64,000 bases of DNA from CANLBN01 sp965230205 (lineage in GTDB: Bacteria > Pseudomonadota > Gammaproteobacteria > Pseudomonadales > Cellvibrionaceae). Below, piece after piece: positions 9,346-18,485 of this stretch. The position numbers and the translations under genes were made by a program. The notes under the pieces were generated by a model. It saw nothing but the letters and a program-made list of their open reading frames with translations. It had not been told where the DNA came from and made no database searches. The number at the start of each line of letters is the position of its first letter. Position 1 is the first letter of the stretch. The stretch is taken from positions 186,001 through 250,000 of the forward strand of contig OZ245996.1 in assembly GCA_965230205.1 (NCBI GenBank), read 5' to 3'.

Positions 9346-10680
9346 TTACCGCTCTCTTAAGGCCAATTGCTTTGTTTTTAGTATGGGTTTAAGAATATAG
9401 TCTAATACGGTCTTTTTACCTGTGAGAATATCCACATTTACGGTCATTCCCGGAATGATAGGTAGCGGATCAGTAGCGCTCCCTAAAAATGATGTTTCTG
9501 TTTCTATCTGTACTAGGTAAAAACTTTCTCCTTCATCGTCCACAATGGTATCCGGGCTAATATTAACGACCTGTCCTTGTAATCCTCCATGGATAGAAAA
9601 GTCGTACGCCGTAAATTTCACCATGGCTCTTTGTCCAGGATGCATAAAAGCAATATCCGCCGGGCGGATACGAGTTTCAACCAACAAGCTATCTTCCGAA
9701 GGAACGATCTCCAGCAAGTCCATGCCTGGTTGAACAACACCTCCTAAGGTTTTCACAAAAATCTGTTTTATCGTACCGGTCACTGGCGATTTGACTAACC
9801 GTCGGTCGACTTGGTCCACTATTGCCTGTGTGGATTCTTTAAGTATTGCCAACTCTGCCTGCACTTCATTGTATTCTGCTTGAGCTTTACTGCGAAAAGC
9901 TGAATCTGCTGCTGTCAGCTTCTGCTCTAATTCAACCAGTGAGGCTTCAATTCGGGGCTTAGATAATTTGGCTGCTTGCAGTTCACCATCCAAATCATTG
10001 GCCTGCCGTTGAAGGCGTAGTAATTCAACTCTTGATACCGCTCCCTGTTTCACCAAGGGTTGTGTCAGGTCTAATTCTTTCTTTAATAAATTGTAACTAC
10101 GGCGCAATTGTTGAGACTTTGCTTTTAACTCTGATAACTCTTGCTGTTTTTGGGTAACTTGTTGGCGAATCACTTCATTACTGGATGATAATTCTTGCTG
10201 ACGGGCAAGGTATAAATCCTTTTCAACATCAACTTCATGCTTCGGCATATTAGTTCGTAGCTTCTCTTCAGGAAACGCTTCCCCATCTGCTTCGGCTTTT
10301 AAACGTGCAGCTTTCACTTGTAGTTGTGATTGATTCACTTCCGTTTCTCTTAAAGAAGAGGAGAAACGCATATCGTCCAGTCGCAGTAATGGCTCACCAC
10401 TTTTTACCAGCTTACCTTCTCTGACAAACACCTCTGCGACAATACCACCTTCTAAGTTTTGTACTAACTGTACAGACCGCGAAGGTATGACACGGCCATC
10501 ACCCCGAGTAAATTCATCGATGTTTGCTAATGCAGCCCACACTATCATGCCGATAATAAAAGCAACGATTGCCCACAATAATTGCTGGCCACCTTTTGGC
10601 GATTGATAAAGTACTGCTGCAGCAGCTGAGGACGCAAAAGATAGGTCTTCTTGCGAGACTGGGCGAGAACTTGCTGCCAT
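9346..10680 (-). CDS. HlyD-family membrane fusion protein for type I secretion (LapC-like)
   Basis: About 444 residues: a cytosolic N-terminus, one membrane segment (LLWAIVAFIIGMIVWAAL), a long coiled coil in the middle (LKAKSQQLRRSYNLLKKEL and following), and the HlyD beta-barrel/lipoyl parts (GGIVAEVFVREGKLVKSGEPLL; PGMTVNVDILTGKKT near the end). It bridges the inner-membrane ABC transporter and the TolC-like channel. The frame is open up to 10758, which would overlap lapB-like by 71 bases; the ATG at 10680, eight bases after that stop codon, is the more plausible start, though its ribosome site is weak. An intermediate ATG at 10728 remains possible. Confidence 0.9.
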   Translation of the reverse strand: MAASSRPVSQEDLSFASSAAAAVLYQSPKGGQQLLWAIVAFIIGMIVWAALANIDEFTRGDGRVIPSRSVQLVQNLEGGIVAEVFVREGKLVKSGEPLLRLDDMRFSSSLRETEVNQSQLQVKAARLKAEADGEAFPEEKLRTNMPKHEVDVEKDLYLARQQELSSSNEVIRQQVTQKQQELSELKAKSQQLRRSYNLLKKELDLTQPLVKQGAVSRVELLRLQRQANDLDGELQAAKLSKPRIEASLVELEQKLTAADSAFRSKAQAEYNEVQAELAILKESTQAIVDQVDRRLVKSPVTGTIKQIFVKTLGGVVQPGMDLLEIVPSEDSLLVETRIRPADIAFMHPGQRAMVKFTAYDFSIHGGLQGQVVNISPDTIVDDEGESFYLVQIETETSFLGSATDPLPIIPGMTVNVDILTGKKTVLDYILKPILKTKQLALRER

Positions 10681-10687
10681 GATCTGA

Positions 10688-12949
10688 TCAGGGTTGCGCG
10701 ACACGTAACTGCCCCTTTTTAAGTGCATCCAATACAGAATCTTTTTGACCATCTGCAATCAATTTACCGCCATCAAGTACAATGACTCGGTCAACAAGTG
10801 ACAGTAGTGATGTTTTATGAGTCACCAACACTAATGTTTTATCTCTTAATGCCGTTGTTAGATTCTCTTTAATGAGAGACTCTGTACTATTATCCATTCC
10901 ACTCGTCGGCTCATCCATTAAACACATAGATGGATTATTCAATAAAGATCGTGCAATACCAATACTTTGCCTTTGCCCACCAGAGAGTGCCTGCCCTCGC
11001 TCGCCTACTGGGCGATCAAAACCTAAAGGGTGTCGGTCAACAAATTCTTTAACCCCTGAAGCATTGGCGACACGAATAATATCTGAATCATCAATATGGG
11101 GAGATCCATAAACAATATTTGATTTGATGGAGCCTGAAAACAAAATCACGTCTTGTGGTACATGGCCAATATGCCCACGTAAATCTGCTGGGTCAATTTG
11201 CTGGCTATCAATACCATCGAATAAAACACTACCCTGACTCGGTTGATACAGACCTAATAACAATTTTTGTATCGTCGTTTTACCCGAACCTATACGCCCA
11301 ATAATAGCGACTTTTTCACCAGGATTAATTTTAAACGACACATTATCCAAGGCAGATTGTGTCTCATCCGGATAATTAAATGTCACTTTATTAAACTGTA
11401 TCGCACCCTCAAAGCTGGGGCGTTTTACAAATGGTTTTTCCGGTATTCTCTCCTGGTTTTTTGCGACAATAGAATCCAGTGCCGACAAGGCTGTTTTTGT
11501 TTGATCATAACTCACTAATAAACTGGCAACTTGAGCAATCGGCGCCATTGCCCTACTAGCCAACATAAATGTGGCAATTAATGCCCCCATTGTCAGTTCA
11601 CGTTCAACAATTAAGTAAACGCCGGCAATAATAACAACAACACTGGCCAGCTGCTGAATCAAGCCAGAAAATAGGCTGACAGACAACGATAATAAACGCA
11701 TCCGCTGACTCCAATGCGCCATATGTCCAACCGATTTTTCCCATAGTCTCTGTAAAAAGCCTTCGGCACCTAATACTTTAACCGTCTCTAAGCCGACGAG
11801 AGATTCTACTAAGGTTGCATTTTTTTGGGCAGAGGATTCAAACGTTTGTTCAACAGCATTTTTGATAGGCTTCTGCATACATAAGCCATAAATAAGAATA
11901 ATGGGTACCGCAACAATAGGCACCCAGACCAATGGCCCGCCCACATAGAAAATTAACAACAAGAAAAGTATAACGAAGGGCATATCAACAAATGCTGCAA
12001 TTGTTGATGAGGTATAAAAATTTCTAACCGTATCAAATTCACGAAACTGGCTAACAAAAGAGCCTATCGAAGAAGGCCGTTCGCTGTAACGCGAACCCAA
12101 TACACGCTCAAACAAAAAGGCTGAGAGTATGATGTCTGACTTCTTACCCGCTACTTCAATAAAATAACCGCGCAAACCTTTTAGTATCAAATCGAATACA
12201 TAGACAATAATCACTCCGATAGCTAATACCCACAGCGTCTCGATTGCCTGATTGGGGACAACACGGTCATAGACATTCATAACGAATAATGGCGTTGCAA
12301 TGGCAAACAAATTAATAAAAAAAGAAGCAACTAATACATCACGATAGATACGCCAGGATGATTTCATGACTGACCAGAACCAATGTTCCTTGGCTTTATT
12401 GGCTTTTATGTCGGCCGTTTGTTCGAAACGCTGCTCCGCTTTTACATATATGGCATAACCTGTATATTTTTCATTAAGATTAGATAATAGAATTTCGCTT
12501 TCCTTGGGTTCGGCTTCACTGACAACAATCGCAGCCCCTTTCACCGAGTCCACTGACCTTAATATAAGAGCATCATTATTTTCCATCAGTAAAACAACAG
12601 GCAGCACGATTGCTGAAATATCAAACAATTTACGTTCAACAACTTTTGCCTCTAACCCTGCTCGACTGGCAGCCCTCACAAATAATTCAGGTGTTAAACG
12701 CTCATCGACTAAAGGCAGGCCAGCAATAAGGGAGGTTTCTGAACAAGGAGCATCTTTCAAACGAGTCATTTGCAATAAACAACTGAGTAGTGGATCACGA
12801 TTACGTGTTTCCGCTGACGAAGAATCGAGTTGCACTATTGCACCTTGGGCTCCTTGCCCATCGGTTAACGGCTTATCATTTGCTTGCTGATCGGTAGGCT
12901 GCTCGCCTAAAGATGCCTCAGGATTTTGTCCCGATTCATTTTGAAACAT
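10688..12949 (-). CDS. Type I secretion ABC transporter with inactive C39-like domain (LapB-like)
   Basis: A 753-residue fused ABC exporter. Residues about 55-170 resemble a C39 peptidase-like domain without a catalytic Cys at the usual place, as in RTX exporters. Membrane segments span about 200-470. The ATPase has Walker A GRIGSGKTT (551-559), signature LSGGQ (655-659), Walker B LMDE (677-680) and the H-loop VTHK. It energises export of the adhesin with the downstream HlyD and TolC proteins. It is the first gene of the Lap-type unit and divergent from the small gene at 13093. Confidence 0.94.
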   Translation of the reverse strand: MFQNESGQNPEASLGEQPTDQQANDKPLTDGQGAQGAIVQLDSSSAETRNRDPLLSCLLQMTRLKDAPCSETSLIAGLPLVDERLTPELFVRAASRAGLEAKVVERKLFDISAIVLPVVLLMENNDALILRSVDSVKGAAIVVSEAEPKESEILLSNLNEKYTGYAIYVKAEQRFEQTADIKANKAKEHWFWSVMKSSWRIYRDVLVASFFINLFAIATPLFVMNVYDRVVPNQAIETLWVLAIGVIIVYVFDLILKGLRGYFIEVAGKKSDIILSAFLFERVLGSRYSERPSSIGSFVSQFREFDTVRNFYTSSTIAAFVDMPFVILFLLLIFYVGGPLVWVPIVAVPIILIYGLCMQKPIKNAVEQTFESSAQKNATLVESLVGLETVKVLGAEGFLQRLWEKSVGHMAHWSQRMRLLSLSVSLFSGLIQQLASVVVIIAGVYLIVERELTMGALIATFMLASRAMAPIAQVASLLVSYDQTKTALSALDSIVAKNQERIPEKPFVKRPSFEGAIQFNKVTFNYPDETQSALDNVSFKINPGEKVAIIGRIGSGKTTIQKLLLGLYQPSQGSVLFDGIDSQQIDPADLRGHIGHVPQDVILFSGSIKSNIVYGSPHIDDSDIIRVANASGVKEFVDRHPLGFDRPVGERGQALSGGQRQSIGIARSLLNNPSMCLMDEPTSGMDNSTESLIKENLTTALRDKTLVLVTHKTSLLSLVDRVIVLDGGKLIADGQKDSVLDALKKGQLRVAQP

Positions 12950-13092
12950 ATTTCAGACCTGAAAATAGTATTAATTTTATTCTAACACTATGAATATAAT
13001 AGCAATTTTAGTCTACTCTATAAGAAACACAACGTGCGCTTGCTAAAAACGAGTATACAGAAGCCTGTTCATACTAATAACTGGAGTGACTA

Positions 13093-13431
13093 ATGCCTTA
13101 CATCAAACGCAATAGCGACGGCTCTATCGTCTCACTATCCCATGTCAGCGACGAATTTCATCAAGAACAGATTTCTGCAACCTCTAATGAAATCGTTGAA
13201 TATTTATCCAAACAAAAGGAAATGGAATTATCTAAGAGCGCCTTAGCAGAATCAGATAAGGATATTGCTCGGGTAACAGAAGATTTAATTAACCTCCTTA
13301 TTAGTAAAAATATAATTCTTTTTACTGAATTACCACAAGCTGTACAAGAAAAACTCTTAGGCAGAGAAAAGCTGCGCTCCAGCCTTAATGGTGTTATGGA
13401 TAACTTTTTAGATGATGATGAATCTATCTAG
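13093..13431 (+). CDS. Small conserved hypothetical protein
   Basis: A 112-residue acidic, soluble, mostly helical protein starting MPYIKRNSDGSIVSLS, with a strong GGAGTGA ribosome site. It resembles a small gammaproteobacterial family often misleadingly labelled tryptophan synthase beta-like; no PLP-enzyme features are present, so I assign no function. The family assignment is from memory of the N-terminal pattern and is moderate. It is divergent from the type I secretion operon and convergent with the cobalamin genes. Confidence 0.75.
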   Translation: MPYIKRNSDGSIVSLSHVSDEFHQEQISATSNEIVEYLSKQKEMELSKSALAESDKDIARVTEDLINLLISKNIILFTELPQAVQEKLLGREKLRSSLNGVMDNFLDDDESI

Positions 13432-13489
13432 CCTAGTAAACGCTAAAGAATAATTGATACCACTTATTGATTAACTCCTGTTTTATTGA

Positions 13490-14425
13490 TTACAGCATCC
13501 AATACTTAAGTGCTTCATAAATAATAATAACAGCACACCATAAGCAAAGTGTCTTACTCACCATCGATAGACTGCGTTGAATATCCTCATTTTCGGGCTC
13601 TTGACCACAACCAAAAACCGGCTTTTGTTTTAGCTTTCCATGGTAATAACTACTACCACCTAACTTTAATTGAAGAGCACCTGCACCCGACGTCATGACT
13701 ACACCAGCGCTAGGACTGTCTAGCAAGCCTGCCTGTTGTGACCAGCATTTGATTGCAGACTGATAATGGCCGAATACAGAATAACTTATCCCAACTAAAC
13801 GACTCGGCAACCAATTTAAAATATCATCCATGCGAGCAGAGAAGCGACCAAAAAATAAAAATCGTTCGGTCTTATAACCCCACATGGCATCGAGGGTATT
13901 AGTCAGACGATAAATAATGACGGCAGGAACACCGCCAACGGCATACCAAAATAAAGGGGCAAAAATAGCATCGCTGCCGTTTTCCAGAACCGATTCAATA
14001 GTGGCTTTACGTATTCCTGAACCATCAAGGTTATTGGTATCACGACTGACAATCATAGACACTTGTTTACGCGCAGAGTTTATATCATTATTTAGCAAAG
14101 GGGTTAAAACGGCTAAAGCATGTTGACGCAAACTCGTGTAGCCAATCGCCAGATAGAGAATCAATATATCAAGCCACCAATTAAAACCAATCTTTTGCGA
14201 AAGAGTTTGCGCCAAAACGACAATAATGATGGTAGGTACAATAACGATAAGCAGCCAGCTTATAGCGCCAGCAATAAACAGGATATATTGATTCTGCGAA
14301 TGACGATTAAAGTATTTTTCTGTATATTTCGCTAGAAAACCAAAACCCACTAAAGGGTGTAAACGCTTAGGTTCACCCAAGGCTATATCAATCAACAAGG
14401 AAGTAATCACGACTAATGCTGTCAT
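13490..14425 (-). CDS. cobD: Adenosylcobinamide-phosphate synthase CobD/CbiB
   Basis: A 311-residue polytopic membrane protein starting MTALVVITSLLIDIALGEPKRLHPLVGFG, the conserved CbiB opening (D-x-x-x-G-E-P...HP...G). Further family motifs are GSDAIFAPLFWYAVGG, YRLTNTLDAMWGYKTERF, and PSAGVVMTSGAGALQLKLGG. It attaches aminopropanol phosphate to adenosylcobyric acid. Last gene of the cob operon, 15 bases after cobS. Confidence 0.95.
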   Translation of the reverse strand: MTALVVITSLLIDIALGEPKRLHPLVGFGFLAKYTEKYFNRHSQNQYILFIAGAISWLLIVIVPTIIIVVLAQTLSQKIGFNWWLDILILYLAIGYTSLRQHALAVLTPLLNNDINSARKQVSMIVSRDTNNLDGSGIRKATIESVLENGSDAIFAPLFWYAVGGVPAVIIYRLTNTLDAMWGYKTERFLFFGRFSARMDDILNWLPSRLVGISYSVFGHYQSAIKCWSQQAGLLDSPSAGVVMTSGAGALQLKLGGSSYYHGKLKQKPVFGCGQEPENEDIQRSLSMVSKTLCLWCAVIIIYEALKYWML

Positions 14426-14440
14426 TGTATATTCCGATCA

Positions 14441-15241
14441 TTATACGTTCGCAAAATATAACACCAACAAAACCGCCACTTCACCCAATTCAATTAAAGC
14501 ACCAACGCAGTCACCAACAAAGCCACCAATTTTGGACAGCCAGAACTTTCGCCAGAGTAAAAATAAAAGTCCTAAGCATATAACCAGGGCAAACCACACC
14601 CTCAATGGCATAAATAGCAGCGTGATAAAAATAACCGTTAAAATAACCCAGGTGGCAGAAAAAACAGGAGTGTACTGAACAAGTATCTGGCCTATTCCAT
14701 TTGGACGCACATAAGGAGTAGTAATGATAAGGAGCAATGCCAATGTACGGGGAAGAGCGAGTGCTAAAATGAATACCCAAATTAATTGATCGGTTAAATT
14801 TTCAAATAACTCAGACAACAACATAGTTTTTAAAAGCAATGTTAAAACAATTCCAACGACGGCCATAGGACCCGCTGTTGGGTCTTTAAAAATCGATAAT
14901 GTTTGTTCACGCCCTTCCTCGCTAGACCTAACACTATGAGCAAAAAAGGCAGCATCAATCGAATCGGCTAAGCCATCTAAATGTAAAGCACCGGTCAGTG
15001 TAACCCATAAACTCACTATTAAAACTGATGAAACAAGTGGTGAGCTTACTACCGGCAAAACACTAAAAAAAAAGTATAAAAGAGTTGCTAATAAGAGACC
15101 CACCACCGGATACCACAAAGTAGATAAGCCTTGGTGTTCTTTTTTCCAATGATTCGGCAACCACTTCGTCACAGGCAATCTGGTTAACAATGCCAGAGCC
15201 ATCAAAAATGGAATCCGTAGGTTTTCTTTTTTCATAACCAT
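14441..15241 (-). CDS. cobS: Cobalamin synthase CobS (adenosylcobinamide-GDP ribazoletransferase)
   Basis: A 266-residue multi-spanning membrane protein. Family motifs: LALLTRLPV near the N-terminus, the conserved ALHLDGLADSIDAAF motif, and FKDPTAGPMAVVGIV. It joins alpha-ribazole to adenosylcobinamide-GDP. The ATG at codon 3 could also be the start. Only two bases separate it from the cobC stop, indicating translational coupling. Confidence 0.95.
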   Translation of the reverse strand: MVMKKENLRIPFLMALALLTRLPVTKWLPNHWKKEHQGLSTLWYPVVGLLLATLLYFFFSVLPVVSSPLVSSVLIVSLWVTLTGALHLDGLADSIDAAFFAHSVRSSEEGREQTLSIFKDPTAGPMAVVGIVLTLLLKTMLLSELFENLTDQLIWVFILALALPRTLALLLIITTPYVRPNGIGQILVQYTPVFSATWVILTVIFITLLFMPLRVWFALVICLGLLFLLWRKFWLSKIGGFVGDCVGALIELGEVAVLLVLYFANV

Positions 15242-15243
15242 TA

Positions 15244-15885
15244 TTAAAGTGAAGGTTTCTCAAAAGGAGTATGACTAGAAATTGAATTATGAGACAACAA
15301 ACGGTAGTGCTTTTTTTCTTTGTCAGCAATCACTTGAATCTGTGAAACACAAGCATAAGGCACATCGATGCGACTCATAGCCGTTAATGGCATTGATAAG
15401 CAATGAGTTAACAACACTCTAATGACTCCACCATGAGTCACCAATAATAAGCGCTCCCCAGAGTACTGCTCGACCACACTTGAAAAAGCAGAAACAACTC
15501 TCTCTGAAAAGTTATCAGCTGCCTCGCCTGAAGGAGGTGGAAATGACACAGGATCTTCAACCCATGCCTCGACAGCTGTCCTCTGAGTTTCCCATATTTT
15601 ATTAACAGCATGACCTTCCCAGTCACCAAAGCTTATTTCCCGTAATTCTTTTTTTACTAACAATGGCAGTTCTTTTTCTTTCGACAAGGCTGTAGCAAAA
15701 TCAGCACAACGAATTAGAGGAGAAGATACAATCCTATCCCAAACAGGGCACATCAAATTAAGGCTATTTTCCATTTGTTGTTTGCCATTACTTGTTAATG
15801 CGACATCAAGTGACCCTCGATAACAATGCCCACCTTCACATTCACCATGGCGCAGCAAATCTATTGTCGTAATAAGTGATTCCAT
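15244..15885 (-). CDS. cobC: Alpha-ribazole phosphatase (histidine phosphatase family)
   Basis: A 213-residue member of the histidine phosphatase superfamily: the phospho-His motif LLRHGE near residue 14 and the second catalytic region LLVTHGGVIRVLL. In the cob operon the likely substrate is alpha-ribazole 5'-phosphate, which it dephosphorylates for CobS. The family is broad, so the exact substrate rests on context, sitting between cobT and cobS. Confidence 0.9.
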   Translation of the reverse strand: MESLITTIDLLRHGECEGGHCYRGSLDVALTSNGKQQMENSLNLMCPVWDRIVSSPLIRCADFATALSKEKELPLLVKKELREISFGDWEGHAVNKIWETQRTAVEAWVEDPVSFPPPSGEAADNFSERVVSAFSSVVEQYSGERLLLVTHGGVIRVLLTHCLSMPLTAMSRIDVPYACVSQIQVIADKEKKHYRLLSHNSISSHTPFEKPSL

Positions 15886-15900
15886 AATTGCCTTATATTG

Positions 15901-16953
15901 TTAATCATGTTCGCTCACACCTGCCTGAGAAAATGTTGCCATCTTGTTATGTAAAACTAACGCAGCGTTTAACAGAGGAACAGCAACTGCTGCTCCACTC
16001 CCTTCACCTAAACGCATCTCTAATTGAAGTAATGGTTTTGCATTCAGTTTTTCTAGCGCTAAGTGATGTGCAGGCTCTGCCGATTGGTGAGAAAACAACA
16101 ACCAGTCTCTCACACCTGGGTTAAGCTCAACCGCGAGTAACGCAGCAGCAGTACAAATAAAGCCATCCACTAAAACAGGAACACCTTTTTGTGCACAGGC
16201 TATGTAGCTCCCCACTAAAGCGGCTATCTCTAATCCACCGAGGCAACGTAACACTTGGTAAGGATCATTAAGAAACTGGCGGTGAAGGTCTAATGATTGT
16301 GCGATCACTTCCTGTTTGCGCAATAAACCCCTTGAATCAACACCGGTGCCAGGCCCTACAGCATGCTCTGGTGGTAACGGTAAAAGTGCCGCATAAATTG
16401 CCGATGCAGACGTTGTATTGCCAATTCCCATTTCTCCACCAATAAACAGGTTCGTCTCTATATTTTCAACCTGCTCCTGACCAAGCCTGAGCGCTTTTTC
16501 TAACTGCTCATTTGTCATTGCCGCTTCAGTTGAAAAGTCTGCAGTCCCTGGGGCGATACCTGCGTTAATTAATTGCTTATGGGAGGTATAACCATCAGGT
16601 AAAGGGGTTGCAGTACCAACATTAATGACAGAGAAATCGGCATCCAGCTCACGACTTAAGACACTGATTGCTGCACCACCTTCTAGAAAGTTAGCAATCA
16701 TTTGCGTTGTTACTGTTTGGGGAAAAGCTGAGACACCTTGCTGGCAAACACCATGATCTGCTGCAAAAACAGCCACACAGACTTTCTCAATTCGAGGTGA
16801 TATTTTAGATTGCCAACCACAAAATACCTCTGCAATTTCTTCGAGCCGACCTAAAGAACCTATTGGTTTAGTGAGCGTGGACTGATGACGCCGTGCATTT
16901 TCTATATGCTGATGATCGATCGTCTGCACAGGTTTTTCAAACCATTGTTTCAT
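15901..16953 (-). CDS. cobT: Nicotinate-nucleotide-dimethylbenzimidazole phosphoribosyltransferase
   Basis: About 350 residues, the usual CobT length. Motifs: HQSTLTKPIGSLGRLEEIA, AADHGVCQQGVSAFPQ, NFLEGGAAISVL, GEMGIGNTTSASAI, GPGTGVD. It makes alpha-ribazole phosphate for the lower ligand. The frame opens with a GTG at 16962, but the ATG three codons later has the better-spaced purine-rich ribosome site, so I use it. 28 to 38 bases after cobO and 15 before cobC. Confidence 0.96.
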   Translation of the reverse strand: MKQWFEKPVQTIDHQHIENARRHQSTLTKPIGSLGRLEEIAEVFCGWQSKISPRIEKVCVAVFAADHGVCQQGVSAFPQTVTTQMIANFLEGGAAISVLSRELDADFSVINVGTATPLPDGYTSHKQLINAGIAPGTADFSTEAAMTNEQLEKALRLGQEQVENIETNLFIGGEMGIGNTTSASAIYAALLPLPPEHAVGPGTGVDSRGLLRKQEVIAQSLDLHRQFLNDPYQVLRCLGGLEIAALVGSYIACAQKGVPVLVDGFICTAAALLAVELNPGVRDWLLFSHQSAEPAHHLALEKLNAKPLLQLEMRLGEGSGAAVAVPLLNAALVLHNKMATFSQAGVSEHD

Positions 16954-16990
16954 TATTGCCACTTCTCTATTTTCTATTATCTAAACGCTT

Positions 16991-17599
16991 TTAGTAATCA
17001 ACGCCTTTTCGTGCTTTAATCCCTGCCTTAAATGCATGCTTTATTTCTTTTACTTCGGAAACCGTATCCATAATATCTTGCAAAGCAGAGCCACCTCCGC
17101 GACCAGTTACAATAACACTTTGATTTGTCGGTCGATTAGAAAGCGCGTCGAGCACTTCATCTTCATCCAAATATTTATAAGCCAGCATATAAGTTAATTC
17201 ATCTAATACCACTAAATCATAACTAGGATCCATCAAAAGCGGGATCGCTTCGGCCCATGTTTTTTCTGCAGCCTCTATATCTGCAGTTCTGTCTTGAGTA
17301 TCCCAAGTGAAACCCGTTCCCATTTGATAAAAATAGACATCTGAACGCTGGTCTCTAAGGTACAGCTCTTCACCGGACAGCTGCTGCCCTTTAATAAATT
17401 GAATAACACCGACTTTATGGCCGTAACCTAGCGCCCGCATCACCATACCAAATGCTGAGCTCGACTTACCTTTACCATTACCGGTTAACAGAATAGCAAC
17501 ACCACGCTCTGTCGATGCTGCTTCAATATTGGCATCAACCTTGGCTTTTTGCTTCTCCATAGATTTTTTATGTTTTTGATTCTTGCTGTTTTCAGTCAT
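16991..17599 (-). CDS. cobO: Cob(I)yrinic acid a,c-diamide adenosyltransferase (CobO/BtuR)
   Basis: A 202-residue CobA/CobO/BtuR-type adenosyltransferase: P-loop LTGNGKGKSSSAFGM near residue 38, the VIQFIKGQ strand, and VVLDELTYML. It transfers 5'-deoxyadenosyl from ATP to the corrinoid cobalt. The charged, lysine-rich N-terminus precedes the P-loop. First gene of the cob operon; no cobalamin riboswitch is recognisable ahead of it. Confidence 0.95.
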   Translation of the reverse strand: MTENSKNQKHKKSMEKQKAKVDANIEAASTERGVAILLTGNGKGKSSSAFGMVMRALGYGHKVGVIQFIKGQQLSGEELYLRDQRSDVYFYQMGTGFTWDTQDRTADIEAAEKTWAEAIPLLMDPSYDLVVLDELTYMLAYKYLDEDEVLDALSNRPTNQSVIVTGRGGGSALQDIMDTVSEVKEIKHAFKAGIKARKGVDY

Positions 17600-17936
17600 A
17601 TCAAATATACACTCAAGCTACATTTCTAATCTTATGCTTCTCTAAACACAATATACTAGCATTTTAAGAGACTCTAAGTGATACAAGCATATAAATAAGA
17701 TAATCTAATTAATCAAATTTATTACTTTTCTAGCTCAATTAGTAATCAGGTGCTTATTACTAAGTTATTGTAGAAATACAATAGATTTAAAGAAGTAGAA
17801 GGAGGTAGGTAGTTTGACTTGATAATTTCAATGGATAGCGGGAAAAGGCAACGGGAGGAGATAGTGGCAATAAATACTCATTTAGCAACACTATATCACT
17901 TAAAAGTATAATTTTTAGCAGTATCAACCGTAATAG
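17600..17936. other. Intergenic region between recX and cobO
   Basis: 337 bases with no supported gene. It must hold the promoter of the cob operon. A purine-rich stretch at 17795-17860 (plus strand) carries five GGA triplets, but no hairpins present them. An isolated GCCACT on the minus strand is not part of a recognisable cobalamin riboswitch. Confidence 0.5.
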
Positions 17937-18485
17937 CTACGCCATAATAATTTTTGATTGATTAACTACTGCGTTGATATGGTCTTGGTAGAAACCTTTA
18001 TTTTTTAAATAGCGCACTTGTTTGGCAGTTTCCGTAACATCACCTGGAGGTAATTCACCAAAACGTTTACATTTAACTGTTTTAGCACGATCAAACCAGT
18101 CGACATTTAATTTATCAAAAACAGCCAGTGCTAAGCTGTCGCAAATCCCTTTAGCTCGTAAGGATATCTTAATTTTGAAAGGACCATCACCTGAATTGAT
18201 GCGTGAACGGATGTACATTTCTGCAAACCGTTCATCACTTTGATAACCTTCAGCTTGTAAGTAATCCAGTGTTTGATTGATTTCAATTGACTGAAACCCT
18301 TTAGTCACCAGCTTCTGATATAACTCGAGTCGAGAATACTCCCTTCGCGCAAGATAACGTAAGGCATTATTTTTAATCTCATCAACTTTAGGAATAATAC
18401 TAGCTGCTCGTCCATACTCAACAGTATTAGAAGCAGTATCACTATCGTTGCCAGTCATATCATCTGAGAACATTACATTAGCCAT
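17937..18485 (-). CDS. recX: Regulatory protein RecX
   Basis: A 182-residue helical RecX-family protein, which modulates RecA filaments. Three-helix repeat signatures are visible: ALRYLARREYSRLELYQKL, YLQAEGYQSDERFAEMYIRSR, and LRAKGICDSLALAVFDKL. The N-terminal 35 residues are an acidic extension absent from shorter RecX proteins. Its start overlaps the recA stop by 8 bases, so it is probably translated in coupling with recA; internal Met codons at 5 and 10 are alternatives. Confidence 0.92.
   Translation of the reverse strand: MANVMFSDDMTGNDSDTASNTVEYGRAASIIPKVDEIKNNALRYLARREYSRLELYQKLVTKGFQSIEINQTLDYLQAEGYQSDERFAEMYIRSRINSGDGPFKIKISLRAKGICDSLALAVFDKLNVDWFDRAKTVKCKRFGELPPGDVTETAKQVRYLKNKGFYQDHINAVVNQSKIIMA

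Noticed and set aside
13093..13431. Tryptophan synthase beta-like enzyme
   Set aside because: The 112-residue protein has no PLP-binding lysine context or enzyme fold; that label in databases appears to be a carried-over error.
17795..17860. Second CsrA-binding RNA, suggested by five GGA triplets
   Set aside because: I see no stem-loops presenting the triplets and no promoter or terminator; it looks like a purine-rich stretch.
17600..17936. Cobalamin riboswitch upstream of cobO
   Set aside because: Only an isolated GCCACT and pyrimidine-rich sequence are present on the minus strand; the B12 box and the CGGGAA and CCCGCAAC elements are missing.
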